Shown here: piece by piece, positions 41,597 to 50,285 of the stretch | How positions within the stretch are numbered: the first letter of the stretch is position 1 | How the letters are laid out: each line of letters starts with the position of its first letter | Source of the DNA: Halococcus hamelinensis 100A6 | GTDB taxonomy: Archaea > Halobacteriota > Halobacteria > Halobacteriales > Halococcaceae | DNA: 53,873 bases | Assembly: GCF_000336675.1 (NCBI RefSeq) | Contig: NZ_AOMB01000022.1 | Coordinates: 1 to 53,873, forward strand | Direction: 5' to 3' | Made by a program: the position numbers and the translations under genes | Notes under the pieces: generated by a model | Seen by the model: only the letters and a program-made list of their open reading frames with translations | The model's database searches: none | What the model was told of the DNA's origin: nothing

Positions 41597-41911
41597 ACCG
41601 TGCCGTTTCTATCGGGGACGCGATACGTCTTGGGGCCATCGGGATAGCCGACGGGGCGGGGAGGGAGTCACGATCGAATTCCCGCCTCCCTCACGACCGA
41701 TGGGCGAATCGAAGCGGGCCGACCGATACTTTATAGCCGGAAATCACCAACGGCTCGTATGCCCAACTGGCGAGCGTTCGGTTTTCGAGGGAACGCCCAC
41801 CCCGGTATTCGCATCCATCGGCACGGACCCCGTCCCCAGTCGGCGGGCCACCACGGTCGATGACATCCGCCGGCGTTTCCCTCCCGGTCGCCCCTTCGTC
41901 ATCGCACGACC
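41597..41911. other. 315-base helicase upstream region
   Basis: It contains a good TATA-like ACTTTATAGC (about 41730-41739), implying a leader of roughly 150 nucleotides for the helicase mRNA. A 71-codon frame (41700-41915) overlaps the helicase ATG by ATGA but would contain the TATA box itself and has no start after it, so I do not call it. The left half holds the promoter of the small membrane protein gene. Nothing else is seen. Confidence 0.5.
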
Positions 41912-44245
41912 ATGAGTGACAGCCAGAACCCCGACGCAAACTCGCTCGCGAGGACCTACCCCCGCTACGCCGGGCAGGTCGCCCACGACCACACCCAGCC
42001 CGCCGCCGACGCCGAGACGGTTCCCGCCGCCGACGTGCTCGAACCCGGGCTCGCGGACCGACTCCCGCACGACCTCTACACCCACCAGGCCGAAGCCCTC
42101 TCGCTGCTCGAAGCTGGCGAGAACGTCTGTGTCGCGACGTCGACGTCCTCGGGAAAGACGTTCGTCTACGGGCTGCACATCGCTCGCCAGCACTACCGAG
42201 GCGAGGACTCGACGGCACTCCTGGTCTATCCCACGAAAGCGCTCAGCCGCGACCAGAAGCAAGCGTTGGACGAACTCTACGCCACACTGGGGCTGGACAT
42301 CGACGTCGCCGTCTACGACGGGGACACCCCGTCGAACGAACGTCGGCGCATCCGCGAGGGGTCGGACGTCGTCATCAGCAACTTCTCCGGGGTGAACGTC
42401 TACCTCTCCGACCACGCGCTCTGGGCGGAGTTTCACGCACGATTGCACCTCGTCGCGATCGACGAGAGCCACTCCTATACGGGGATCCAGGGGATGCACG
42501 TCGCGTGGGTGATCCGCCGTCTCTGGCGCGTTCTCGATAGGTACGACGCGGACCCACAGGTGACCCTCACCTCCGCGACCATCGGTAACCCGAAAGAACA
42601 CGCCGAATCGCTCACGGCGAAAACGGTCCGGGTCGTCGACGAGGACGGCTCGCCGCACGGCGAACGCGAGATCGTCTTCTGGGACCCGCCCACCGAGACC
42701 GACGAGAACGGCGAGGAGGTCAAGCGGTCGGCCGACGAGGAGGCCAGCGACGTCCTCGCTCACCTCGCCGACCGGGACCTCCAGACGCTGATGTTCACCC
42801 GGTCGCGAAAGCAGACCGAACTCGACGCGCGCCGGGTCCGGAACGCCGACGAGGACCTCGTTTCGACCGGCAGGCTCGACGTCGAAGCCTACAACGCCGG
42901 CCACGGGAAGGACACCCGACGACAGACCGAAGATAGACTCAAGAGCGGGAAACTCGACGGTATCGTCTCGACCAACGCCCTCGAACTCGGTATCGACATC
43001 GGGAGCGTCGACGCGACGATACTCACCGGCTACCCGGGAACCCGCCAGTCGTTCTGGCAGCAGGTCGGCCGCTCGGGGCGCGGGCTCTCGGATGCGCTGG
43101 GCGTCTTCGTCGCGAACTACGACTCCATCGACCAGTACATCCTCGACCACCCGGAGTACATCCTCGGCGACACCATCGAGGACGCGGTGGTCGACACCAC
43201 GAACGATCCCGTCTACGCACGGCATCTCCTCTGTGCCGCCGAGGAGATCCCGCTCACCCACGACGACGGCCGGTGGTTCGGCGACGAACGCCTCGAACGC
43301 GCCGTCGAGATGTGGCGTCGCGCCGGGCGGATGGTCGGCCGCCTCGAATCCGGTGTCCAGTACGACGGCCCGCACCGCCCGCAGATGGACATCTCGATGT
43401 ACGCGACGCAGAGCGAGCAGTTCGAGGTTCGGATCGAAAACGGCGACATCGACATGGAACCCATCGACAGGGTTCGCGCCTATCGGGACTTCCACGAGGG
43501 GGCCGTCCACCTGCACAAGGGGACCGAATACGAGATCGTCGAGCTGAACGAGGAGGGTGCCCACCCGTACGTCCTTCTGGAACGGACGAACGCGAACTAC
43601 TACACCCGGACCCTCTCGGAGATCACCATCGGCGATCTCGACCGACAGGACTCGCGTGCCCTCGGGAACGATATCGTGCTCTGCTACGGCGAGGCGACGG
43701 TCACCGTCGACTACTACGCCTACAAGAAGATCGAGTACGGCCGAGGGGATGGTGGCCTCCAGATCCCGACGGGGCTCGACCCGATCGAGATGCGGACCCA
43801 GCTCGTGTGGGTGGCCTTCCCCGACGGAACGATGGACGACCTCGACGAGCGGACGGGGATGGACGTCGACCCGGAGGTGCTCCTCGGCGGGCTCCACGCC
43901 GCCGAACACGGGACGATCGGGATGGCACCGCTCGAACTCAGGTTGGACAAGGGCGACCTCGGCGGGCTCAGCCAGTGTCGACATCCGGAACTCGACGGGC
44001 CGGTCTGGTTCGTCTACGACGGTGTCGCCGGCGGACTGGGGTTCAGCCGCGCGATCTTCGATCACTACGAGACGATCGCGACGCACACCCGGGACATGAT
44101 CCGCGACTGTGACTGCGACGGTGAGGACGGCTGTCCGGCGTGCGTGATGGACAGCAACTGCGGCGACGACAACAGTCCGCTCCATCGCAGTATGGCGGTC
44201 GAGCTGCTGGAGCGGACCCTCCCCGAACGACCGACCCACCGCTGA
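41912..44245 (+). CDS. DEAD/H-box helicase with DUF1998 zinc domain (YprA/MrfA-like)
   Basis: The 777-residue superfamily 2 helicase has the Q-motif region YTHQAEALSLLEAGENV, Walker A TSTSSGKTF near residues 75-83, TKALSRDQ, DESH near 184-187 (instead of DEAH), SATIGN, then domain 2 with LELGIDIGSVDATILTGYPGTRQSFWQQVGRSGRG. The C-terminus is DUF1998 with four cysteines in CDCDGEDGCPACVMDSNCG (about 733-750) as a zinc site. This architecture is that of B. subtilis MrfA, a 3'-5' helicase acting with MrfB on mitomycin crosslinks. Archaeal homologues are known as Hrq1/YprA types. Confidence 0.92.
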   Translation: MSDSQNPDANSLARTYPRYAGQVAHDHTQPAADAETVPAADVLEPGLADRLPHDLYTHQAEALSLLEAGENVCVATSTSSGKTFVYGLHIARQHYRGEDSTALLVYPTKALSRDQKQALDELYATLGLDIDVAVYDGDTPSNERRRIREGSDVVISNFSGVNVYLSDHALWAEFHARLHLVAIDESHSYTGIQGMHVAWVIRRLWRVLDRYDADPQVTLTSATIGNPKEHAESLTAKTVRVVDEDGSPHGEREIVFWDPPTETDENGEEVKRSADEEASDVLAHLADRDLQTLMFTRSRKQTELDARRVRNADEDLVSTGRLDVEAYNAGHGKDTRRQTEDRLKSGKLDGIVSTNALELGIDIGSVDATILTGYPGTRQSFWQQVGRSGRGLSDALGVFVANYDSIDQYILDHPEYILGDTIEDAVVDTTNDPVYARHLLCAAEEIPLTHDDGRWFGDERLERAVEMWRRAGRMVGRLESGVQYDGPHRPQMDISMYATQSEQFEVRIENGDIDMEPIDRVRAYRDFHEGAVHLHKGTEYEIVELNEEGAHPYVLLERTNANYYTRTLSEITIGDLDRQDSRALGNDIVLCYGEATVTVDYYAYKKIEYGRGDGGLQIPTGLDPIEMRTQLVWVAFPDGTMDDLDERTGMDVDPEVLLGGLHAAEHGTIGMAPLELRLDKGDLGGLSQCRHPELDGPVWFVYDGVAGGLGFSRAIFDHYETIATHTRDMIRDCDCDGEDGCPACVMDSNCGDDNSPLHRSMAVELLERTLPERPTHR

Positions 44246-44395
44246 CGACGATTCGACCGTCGCTTTCCCGACGAAGCCATCGCGACCTGCCGTCCGGTCC
44301 CCGTGGTTCCCACGACCCGTTCGACCGTCCTCGATCCGAGACCCGTCTGACGGGCGTCGGACGTAGGTTCATGTTGCTGGAGACGAATATCACGT
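44246..44395. other. 150-base gap with no gene seen
   Basis: Between the helicase stop and the small 90-residue gene. No hairpin or strong TATA box is apparent. Confidence 0.5.
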
Positions 44396-44668
44396 ATGGG
44401 ATGGGAGCGTCGATTACCGCCGGTCGCCGAGGACGCTCTCGAACTCCTCTCGGCAGCGGCCGAGGATTCGACCGAGCCGGACAGCGGGGAGGGGAGCGAA
44501 GCGGGACGTTCGAGCGGGGATTTCACGAAGGACGAGGCCACAGCAGTCCTCGTGGCCGACGAGGGGTTCACTGAAGCCGACGCGGAACACGCACTGGAAG
44601 TCCTCTTTCAGCGCGGCCACATCTACTACGTCGGGGACGACGTCTACATCACGCCGACCGACGACTGA
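44396..44668 (+). CDS. Small acidic protein (90 aa), possible winged-helix fold
   Basis: The 90-residue protein begins MGWERRLPPVAEDALELLSAAAED, then an acidic Ser/Gly-rich linker (28-41). A second half FTKDEATAVLVADEGFTEADAEHALEVLFQRGHIYYVGDDVYITP has a helix-turn-helix-wing pattern, with GHIYYVGDDVYIT as the hairpin wing. It could be a small nucleic acid-binding protein downstream of the helicase, but no family is recognised. Confidence 0.6.
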   Translation: MGWERRLPPVAEDALELLSAAAEDSTEPDSGEGSEAGRSSGDFTKDEATAVLVADEGFTEADAEHALEVLFQRGHIYYVGDDVYITPTDD

Positions 44669-44713
44669 GCGCCGCCCGGGGGCGCATGGAGGGACCAGCG
44701 TCGCTCGACGACT

Positions 44714-44728
44714 CACACTTTCAGTGTG
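44714..44728. promoter_or_regulatory. Inverted repeat CACACT-TTC-AGTGTG
   Basis: An exact 6-bp inverted repeat with a 3-base centre lies just upstream of the DUF1931 TATA box, where an activator or repressor could bind. It could also be the end of the upstream transcript. Confidence 0.45.
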
Positions 44729-44737
44729 CTTCGATAG

Positions 44738-44746
44738 GGTATAAGT
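44738..44746 (+). promoter_or_regulatory. Core promoter of the DUF1931 gene
   Basis: GGTATAAGT centres about 29 bases before GTG 44771, fitting a leaderless transcript that starts at or next to the start codon. Confidence 0.6.
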
Positions 44747-44770
44747 CCCCTTCGGCACGAACTCCCGGGT

Positions 44771-44938
44771 GTGGCAGACCTGATCGTTCAATCGGCCGTG
44801 AAGGAACAGCTCGAAGGGATGAACGTCTCCTCGGATTTCTACGATGCGCTCGACGAGGCGGTCTCGGACCGCCTCGCCGATGCCGCCCGACGTGCGGAGG
44901 ACAACGACCGAAAGACCGTCCAGCCGCGCGACCTCTGA
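44771..44938 (+). CDS. DUF1931 single histone-fold protein (55 aa)
   Basis: This short gene starts with GTG 44771 and ends with TGA 44936-44938. The 55 residues begin ADLIVQSAVKEQL, contain NVSSDFYDALDEAV and ADAARRAEDN and end RKTVQPRDL. This is the half-length haloarchaeal DUF1931 pattern, with the C-terminal RKTVxxxDL typical of histone folds. It should dimerise and may bind DNA or protein. The TATA box position supports this start. Confidence 0.85.
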   Translation: MADLIVQSAVKEQLEGMNVSSDFYDALDEAVSDRLADAARRAEDNDRKTVQPRDL

Positions 44939-45154
44939 ATCGGCGTCCGGCTCGACCGGACCACAGCGTGGTCGTGGTTTCGGCACCCCGTTGTCTCCGA
45001 CGAGCGCGAACGGAGCAACGAGCGCAACGATCTCGGCATTCGTCTCGATCGTCGAGAGCGGAATCGCTTCACAGCGGTGTTCCGTAGGAAACCAGCCGCC
45101 ACCGAATACGTCCGAGCGATACGGCGGAAAATACATCACTCCCATCAGAATACG
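44939..45154. other. 216-base gap with AT-rich promoter end
   Basis: It has a CCACAGCGTGG hairpin near 44963-44973 and an AT-rich AAAATACATC about 20-27 bases before ATG 45155, probably the promoter of the next gene. No gene is supported on either strand. Confidence 0.5.
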
Positions 45155-45534
45155 ATGGGTATGGAGCGGGACGACGTCGTCGACCGACTCCGCGGAGCCC
45201 TCCCGGATCCCGAATCGGTCCTGATCGCCGTTCTCTGTCTCGGTGTTCTCTCGATACTCCTCGATTCGTTCGGGATCGACGTCGTCGAGAACCTCCGTGA
45301 GTCGGTGGGCGGCGACGAACCCGGATATCTGGTGTACCTGCTAGCGATGGCGCTGCTCTGTCCCTCGTCGAACGGGTTCGAGACGCCTTCGACGGGTCTC
45401 ACACCGCCGACGTTCCCGACCCGCTCGGCGACCGCGAGGTCGAAACCGAGGACGTCGACGAAACGGCTGCGGACGAGCCGGTGGCCGAGGAACGTGTCGG
45501 GTCCGCCTCCTCTCGAAACGAATCCGTGGAGTGA
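45155..45534 (+). pseudogene. Frameshifted gene for a small membrane protein
   Basis: From ATG 45155 the frame encodes MGMERDDVVDRLRGALPDPESV, a hydrophobic helix (LIAVLCLGVLSILLDSFG) and YLVYLLAMALL. After about 45360 that frame becomes Pro/Ser/Arg-rich and unlike haloarchaeal protein. The -1 frame (codons from 45359/45361) instead gives SLVERVRDAFDGSHTADVPD, DREVETEDVDETAADEP and ends ESVE at TGA 45532-45534, a typical acidic tail. One base thus seems to be missing (or two gained) at about 45340-45362. It may be a real pseudogene, a sequencing error or programmed frameshifting. No family is recognised. Confidence 0.65.
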
Positions 45535-45572
45535 GGATTTCGCCGCGCTACGACCGGACCGCCGGCGCTGCC

Positions 45573-46013
45573 TCAGTTTCCCGCACTCTTCGTTCGTCGT
45601 GGGTGGGTCTTCCCCGAGAGCCACCCGCCGATGAGGCCCCCGATGACCCCCGCGATCATCGAGAGCAACGTCAGCGCGAAAGCTACCGAAAGAAGCAGTG
45701 CGACCTCCGGGACCGGGTTCGACCACACCACGACGGTGCCGTCCGGGATCCCGAGGAGCGTCCCGACCGTCCAGACGGTGAACGGGGCACCACCGACGAC
45801 CCCCGCGATCAGACCGGCACGACTCGCCTCTCGCGAAGCGTTCGCGGCGAGATAGCCGGCGAGGGTGGCACCGGCGAGGACCCCGTTCCCGGAGAGGGTG
45901 GTGACCGAGCCCCTCCACGCCGAAAGCGCGGCCGTCAGCGGGATCGAGCCGACCCCGCCGAGCAGTCCGTACTTCCAGATACCATCGAGTCGCCGGGAAC
46001 TCGACGTAGCCAT
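45573..46013 (-). CDS. DUF5518 family membrane protein
   Basis: The 146-residue protein has four hydrophobic segments: LLGGVGSIPLTAALSAW, GVLAGATLAGYLAA, AGLIAGVVGGAPFTVWTVGTLLG and VALLLSVAFALTLLSMIAGVIGGLIGGWLSG. Gly-rich helices with GVVGG and GGLIGGWLS are typical of the haloarchaeal DUF5518 family, whose function is unknown. GATTTATATC about 30-40 bases before the ATG is its TATA-like box. It is convergent with the frameshifted gene. Confidence 0.8.
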   Translation of the reverse strand: MATSSSRRLDGIWKYGLLGGVGSIPLTAALSAWRGSVTTLSGNGVLAGATLAGYLAANASREASRAGLIAGVVGGAPFTVWTVGTLLGIPDGTVVVWSNPVPEVALLLSVAFALTLLSMIAGVIGGLIGGWLSGKTHPRRTKSAGN

Positions 46014-46116
46014 GGGTCTCTATCCAGAATGTTTCCTTTGAGCGATATAAATCTACCCCGTGGAGCGGCCCCACCCGGGCGGCGAGAGCCCGCCGAGCAC
46101 CGAGCGGCCGGTCCCT

Positions 46117-46253
46117 GAAAGAATACAGATGAAGAGAGTTATCACAAATACAGAATAGAGAAAAACAAGAGAGACAAATCTAGTAATTTTGAAGTTAGTA
46201 TTATTATCTAAATTACTAAGTTGGGAAAAGAACTAAGTGGTTATTGATTATTT
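46117..46253. promoter_or_regulatory. AT-rich leader with inverted repeat before the Gly-X-Asp surface protein
   Basis: This stretch is mostly A and T in an otherwise GC-rich region. It carries exact 9-bp arms TAGTAATTT (46181-46189) and AAATTACTA (46210-46218) around 20 bases, and several TATA-like strings including TTATTTATG next to the start. It is likely a promoter plus untranslated leader, possibly with a regulator site. Confidence 0.55.
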
Positions 46254-48521
46254 ATGTTCACGATGGGGAGAAGACTTCCACGACTCGGGATGGGGCCCGT
46301 CCTTGTTGCGTGTCTCATCGTCGTTCTCGGTACGACGATGATACCCGCTTTCGCGGCAGGAACCGGCAACCAGGCCGATATGACCGAACAGAACACGACG
46401 AACTGCGGCTGCGGTGCCGGTGAGGACAACGACGTCGTCGATATCGACGGCGACAACAACACCGTCGAGATCGTCATCAACGGCGAGACCGGCGAGGTCA
46501 GCGATATCACCACCGAACGTACCGGCGACGGCGGTGATTCGGGGGCCGACCCCGCCGATGATGGCGACAGCGCCGAAACCGACGAGAGCGCCAGCGTGGA
46601 CGTCACCGTCGACGACGGCGACGTTCGCGTCAACGGTCAGGACGTCGCGAACGAGGAGAACGACGGGATGAGCAACCAGGACGCGCGTGACTCCGTCACC
46701 CGGATCGTCACCAACGTCGAGGGGACCTCGGTCTCCAACGACGACATCGACCGGATCGTCGACGAGAACGACATCAACGGCGGCGACACCAGCGGTCTCA
46801 ACGTCGACGCGCTGGTCGAGGCGCTCAACGCGGCGGACGACGGGAGCGACGGTGCGGATGGTTCGGATGGAACCGACGGCACTGACGGTGCAGACGGCTC
46901 GGACGGTGCGGATGGAAGCGATGGCGACGATGGCACCGATGGCTCGGATGGAGCCGACGGTGCGGACGGAACGGACGGTACTGACGGTGCGGACGGAACG
47001 GATGGAACGGACGGCACTGACGGTGCGGACGGTGCAGACGATGCGGATGAAACGGACGGTACGGATGGAAGCGATGGCGATGACGGTGCGGACGGGACGG
47101 ACGGAACGGATGGAACGGACGGAAGCGATGACGGATCGGATACCGATGCACCGACCGACGATGGTTCGGACACCGACGACGGATCTGACACCGACGGCGG
47201 CGACGGCGACAACAGCCAGACCGTCGGCGACATTGACGACAGCACCCTGTTGCAGATCCTCCTCGACTTGGGTTACCTCGACCTGAGCGAGGTCAACACC
47301 GCGATCGAGGACAACTCGATCGACAACAGCACGATCGTCGACAACGCCGTCAACGGCGACCAGACGCTCAACCTGAACAGCATATACGTCGACAACAGTG
47401 TCACCAACATCGACAACAGCACGACGGTCACCCAGATCATCCAGAACTCGACGGTCGGTGACGGCTCCGGCAACGTCGACACTGGCGACGGCGACGCCGG
47501 CGACGGGGACGAAACCACCACGCCAGGGACGACTGACGGTGGGGACGGCGACGGTGCCCCCGACATCAGCGTCTCGAAGAGTACGGATACGGACGAAGTC
47601 GAGGTCAGTCTGCTCGACGGCGGCGGTATCCTGCAGGCGAACGAACCCGCGACGTTCACCGTGACGGTCACCAACGACGGGGACGCGACCGCCGATGACG
47701 TCGTGGTCAACGACGACGACGTGATCGCCGACATCGCGAACGACGACATCCTCGATACGACGGCGTTCCTCGTCACCGATTCGAGCACGAGTCAGGGCGA
47801 CTTCAGTGCCGCCACCGGCGACTTCGAGGTCGGGACGCTCGAACCGGGTGAGACCGCGACACTGACGTTCGACGCGCTCGCCGTCTCGGCGGATGCGGGT
47901 CTGCTCGACGGCTCGCTCGCCGAGCTCAACGCGACCAACGACGTCGAACTGACGTCCTCCTCGCCCGAGGACTCGAACGCCGACAACGACGCCGACAGCG
48001 CGACGATCACGCTGGTGAGCGCGCTCGACGGTGGGCTGACGGACGACCAGCTCGCCGCGCTGAACGACGCGTTCACCGACGCGCAAGTCGACGACCTCCA
48101 GGCCGAACTCACGACCGACCAGCTCGTGGCGCTGCTCGACTCGACGAGCGACCTGGAGCTCGCGTCCATCGGGGACGCGCTCAACAACGACGATACCACG
48201 GTTGAGGACCTCGGGAACGCGATCGACGGCGACGACCTCGATGGCTTCCTCGGTGGGCTCTCGGGCGGCGCATCGGCCGGTGCTAGCTCGGTCGACGACA
48301 CGTCCGAGAACGCCACCAACGCCACTGACAGCGATACCAACGCCAGCGACGACGCCACCACTGGATCCAGTACGGACGCTGGCACCGACGGAACGGCCGC
48401 CACGGCGACCACGGACACCCAGTCCGCGGTCGGCCCGCTCTCGACCGGCGGGCTCGCGGTCGGCGGCGTGACCCTGCTCGGACTCCTGGGGAGCGTCGTG
48501 CTCTTCAGAGAGAACCGGTAA
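46254..48521 (+). CDS. Large acidic surface protein with Gly-X-Asp triplet repeats and C-terminal anchor
   Basis: The 755-residue protein has a signal peptide (RRLPRLGMGPVLVACLIVVLG, cleavage near AFA). An acidic region follows, with four residues CGCG near 51-54, then about 32 Gly-X-Asp triplets (197-293) where X is Ser, Thr, Ala or Asp. An Asn/Asp-rich part with many NST sequons comes next (about 325-400), then a DUF11-like beta-sandwich (about 440-580) with FTVTVTNDGDATADDVVV. A linker leads to a final membrane helix GLAVGGVTLLGLLGSVVLF and REN tail. ATG 46263 is an alternative start. It is probably cell-wall exposed; function unknown. Confidence 0.85.
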   Translation: MFTMGRRLPRLGMGPVLVACLIVVLGTTMIPAFAAGTGNQADMTEQNTTNCGCGAGEDNDVVDIDGDNNTVEIVINGETGEVSDITTERTGDGGDSGADPADDGDSAETDESASVDVTVDDGDVRVNGQDVANEENDGMSNQDARDSVTRIVTNVEGTSVSNDDIDRIVDENDINGGDTSGLNVDALVEALNAADDGSDGADGSDGTDGTDGADGSDGADGSDGDDGTDGSDGADGADGTDGTDGADGTDGTDGTDGADGADDADETDGTDGSDGDDGADGTDGTDGTDGSDDGSDTDAPTDDGSDTDDGSDTDGGDGDNSQTVGDIDDSTLLQILLDLGYLDLSEVNTAIEDNSIDNSTIVDNAVNGDQTLNLNSIYVDNSVTNIDNSTTVTQIIQNSTVGDGSGNVDTGDGDAGDGDETTTPGTTDGGDGDGAPDISVSKSTDTDEVEVSLLDGGGILQANEPATFTVTVTNDGDATADDVVVNDDDVIADIANDDILDTTAFLVTDSSTSQGDFSAATGDFEVGTLEPGETATLTFDALAVSADAGLLDGSLAELNATNDVELTSSSPEDSNADNDADSATITLVSALDGGLTDDQLAALNDAFTDAQVDDLQAELTTDQLVALLDSTSDLELASIGDALNNDDTTVEDLGNAIDGDDLDGFLGGLSGGASAGASSVDDTSENATNATDSDTNASDDATTGSSTDAGTDGTAATATTDTQSAVGPLSTGGLAVGGVTLLGLLGSVVLFRENR
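46839..47139 (+). repeat. 9-bp-periodic tandem repeat coding (Gly-X-Asp)n
   Basis: About 33 degenerate copies of a 9-base unit (GGT/GGA-NNN-GAC/GAT) encode Gly-X-Asp. Synonymous variation between units and absence of spacers show this is a coding repeat rather than a CRISPR. Confidence 0.85.
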
Positions 48522-48753
48522 CGCTGGACACCACCGGCGACCCATTTTTCGTTCCCCAGTTTCGGATAGTACCGTCTCCGCCGACCGGGAACGGTCGAGT
48601 TCTCGGCGAGCGCTTTCGGGCCGGTATCCCGTTTTCACCCTCCCGATGGTGAGTGGATCCGCCAGCGAGCGTACCAGTCCGAGACGGAGGTGGCATCGAC
48701 CGGACGACAACGGATGGCTTAGGAAGCGCGAGTCGGAACGGTGAACAGAGTAA
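48522..48753. other. 232-base gap: oligo-T terminator, no gene
   Basis: A T5 run at 48545-48549, 24 bases after the stop, fits an archaeal terminator for the surface-protein gene. A 63-codon minus-strand ORF here is Arg/Ser/Gly-rich and rejected. The right end is the MFS gene promoter, without an obvious TATA box. Confidence 0.5.
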
Positions 48754-49938
48754 ATGAGAGTGACGCGGATACTCCGGTCCTCGCCGGTCGTCGTCGTGAT
48801 ATTCGCGAGCACGCTCGTCGCGGTGATGGGTGTCTCCCTCATCAGCCCCGCACTCCCGGCCGTCCAGGAGGCCTGGGGTATCTCGGAGGGGCAGGCCAGT
48901 TTGCTGCTGTCGGCGTTCACGCTCCCGGGGATCTTCCTCACGATTCCGATCGGGGTCGTCGCCGACCGGATCGGTCGAAAACCCGTCCTGCTTCCGGCGC
49001 TCGCCGTCTTCGGGCTCTGCGGCGGTGTGATCGTCTTCGTCCCCGATTTCACGCTCGTTCTCGTGCTTCGGGGCATTCAGGGCGCAGCCAGCAGCGCGAT
49101 CATGATGGTCACGATCACGCTCCTGGGCGACCTCTTCACCGGCGAGGAGCGGCGCGTTCTGATCGGGACCAACGCCGCGATCCTCGCGATCGGTGCCGCC
49201 GGCTATCCACTTCTCGGCGGTGCGCTCGCGACGATCGCCTGGTCGGTCCCGTTCGCCTGCTTCCTCCTCGCGCTCGTCATCATCCTCCCCGGGATCACGG
49301 TGCTCCAGGAGCCGGAACGAAGCGAGAGCGACGCCGAGCCGAGCGTGTACGCGTTCCTCACGGGGCCCACCCCGTTGCGACCGTTCGCGGTCCTCTACAC
49401 GGCGATATTCGGGATCTTCGTCGTTCTCTACGGGGCACAGCTCACGCTGCTACCCTTCCTTCTCGACGACAGCTACCAGCTCTCGTCGGCCGGTATCGGT
49501 CTCCTCCTGGGACTCCCAGCGCTCGCGATGGGAGCCACCGCGACACAGAGCGGGCGGATCCTCCGCACGTTCACGAGCTTCCAATCCATCGCGCTCGGGT
49601 TCGTGAGCTACGGCGTCGGGCTCGTCGTCGTCGCACACGCCCAGTCGCTCCCCACCGTCGCTGGCGCGTTGCTCCTGTTCGGGTTCGGGCAGGGGCTCGC
49701 GGAACCGATCACGGACACCGCGCTGAACGAACTGGCCCCGGACGACTTCCGTGGAAGCATCATGAGCGTGCGAACGAGCGTGCTCCGGCTCGGGACTACG
49801 GTCGGTCCACCGCTGAGCGTCGCCGCCACCGGCGTAGTGGGATACCGAGGGACGCTGTTCCTCTCCGGTGTCGCCGCGTTCCTCATCGGCGTGGTCTGGT
49901 TTGCGATCAGGACGATCCCCCGAAGCGACGAGAACTGA
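48754..49938 (+). CDS. MFS transporter
   Basis: The 394-residue protein has twelve predicted helices in two halves. The loop 2-3 motif A is recognisable as GVVADRIGRKPVLLPAL (DRxGRKxxL). The start RILRSSPVVVVIFASTLVAVMGVSLISPALPAVQEAWG and GLAEPITDTALNELAPDDFRGSIMSVRTS fit DHA1-type drug/H+ antiporters. The substrate is unknown. ATG 48754 lies directly at the first helix, so no upstream extension is needed. Confidence 0.9.
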   Translation: MRVTRILRSSPVVVVIFASTLVAVMGVSLISPALPAVQEAWGISEGQASLLLSAFTLPGIFLTIPIGVVADRIGRKPVLLPALAVFGLCGGVIVFVPDFTLVLVLRGIQGAASSAIMMVTITLLGDLFTGEERRVLIGTNAAILAIGAAGYPLLGGALATIAWSVPFACFLLALVIILPGITVLQEPERSESDAEPSVYAFLTGPTPLRPFAVLYTAIFGIFVVLYGAQLTLLPFLLDDSYQLSSAGIGLLLGLPALAMGATATQSGRILRTFTSFQSIALGFVSYGVGLVVVAHAQSLPTVAGALLLFGFGQGLAEPITDTALNELAPDDFRGSIMSVRTSVLRLGTTVGPPLSVAATGVVGYRGTLFLSGVAAFLIGVVWFAIRTIPRSDEN

Positions 49939-50009
49939 GCTCCGGCTATCGAGGTCGCTTTCGTGTTCGACGGGGGTGGGTAGCCCGGCGGACTACGGTG
50001 TCGACCTCG

Positions 50010-50285
50010 TCAGTACTGGTCGTTGAACTGCTCCGCCATCTCCACGTCCTGCTCGGTGACACCGCCTTCCTCGTGGCTCGTCAGCTGCACTTCGACCTCG
50101 TCGAACCGGATCGTGATCTCCGGATGGTGGACCTCCTCGTCGGCGAGCTCGGCGACGTCGTTCGCGAAGTCGACGCCGTCGAGATACTCGTCGAACCCGT
50201 AGGTCCGAACGATCGCCTCGCCGTCCCGACTCCATCCGTCGGGTGCACGGTCGTCGACCTCGTCGTCCGAGAGGGTGTCGGCCAT
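50010..50285 (-). CDS. 4a-hydroxytetrahydrobiopterin dehydratase (PCD/DCoH family)
   Basis: The 91-residue protein has the PCD fold signature EVHHPEITIRFDEVEVQLTSHEEGGVTEQDVEMAEQFN, in which HHPE carries the active-site histidines. PCD regenerates quinonoid dihydropterin or, in other roles, acts in pterin metabolism and molybdopterin trafficking. MADTLSDDE at 50285 is preferred over an upstream ATG at 50378. It is isolated and convergent with the MFS gene. Confidence 0.9.
   Translation of the reverse strand: MADTLSDDEVDDRAPDGWSRDGEAIVRTYGFDEYLDGVDFANDVAELADEEVHHPEITIRFDEVEVQLTSHEEGGVTEQDVEMAEQFNDQY

Noticed and set aside
41700-41915. 71-codon ORF overlapping the helicase start by ATGA
   Set aside because: The best TATA box lies inside it and no start codon follows the box in that frame. 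It could be revisited with TSS data.
46839-47139. Possible CRISPR or satellite array
   Set aside because: It has a 9-base coding periodicity, no spacers, and continuous frame with the surrounding gene.
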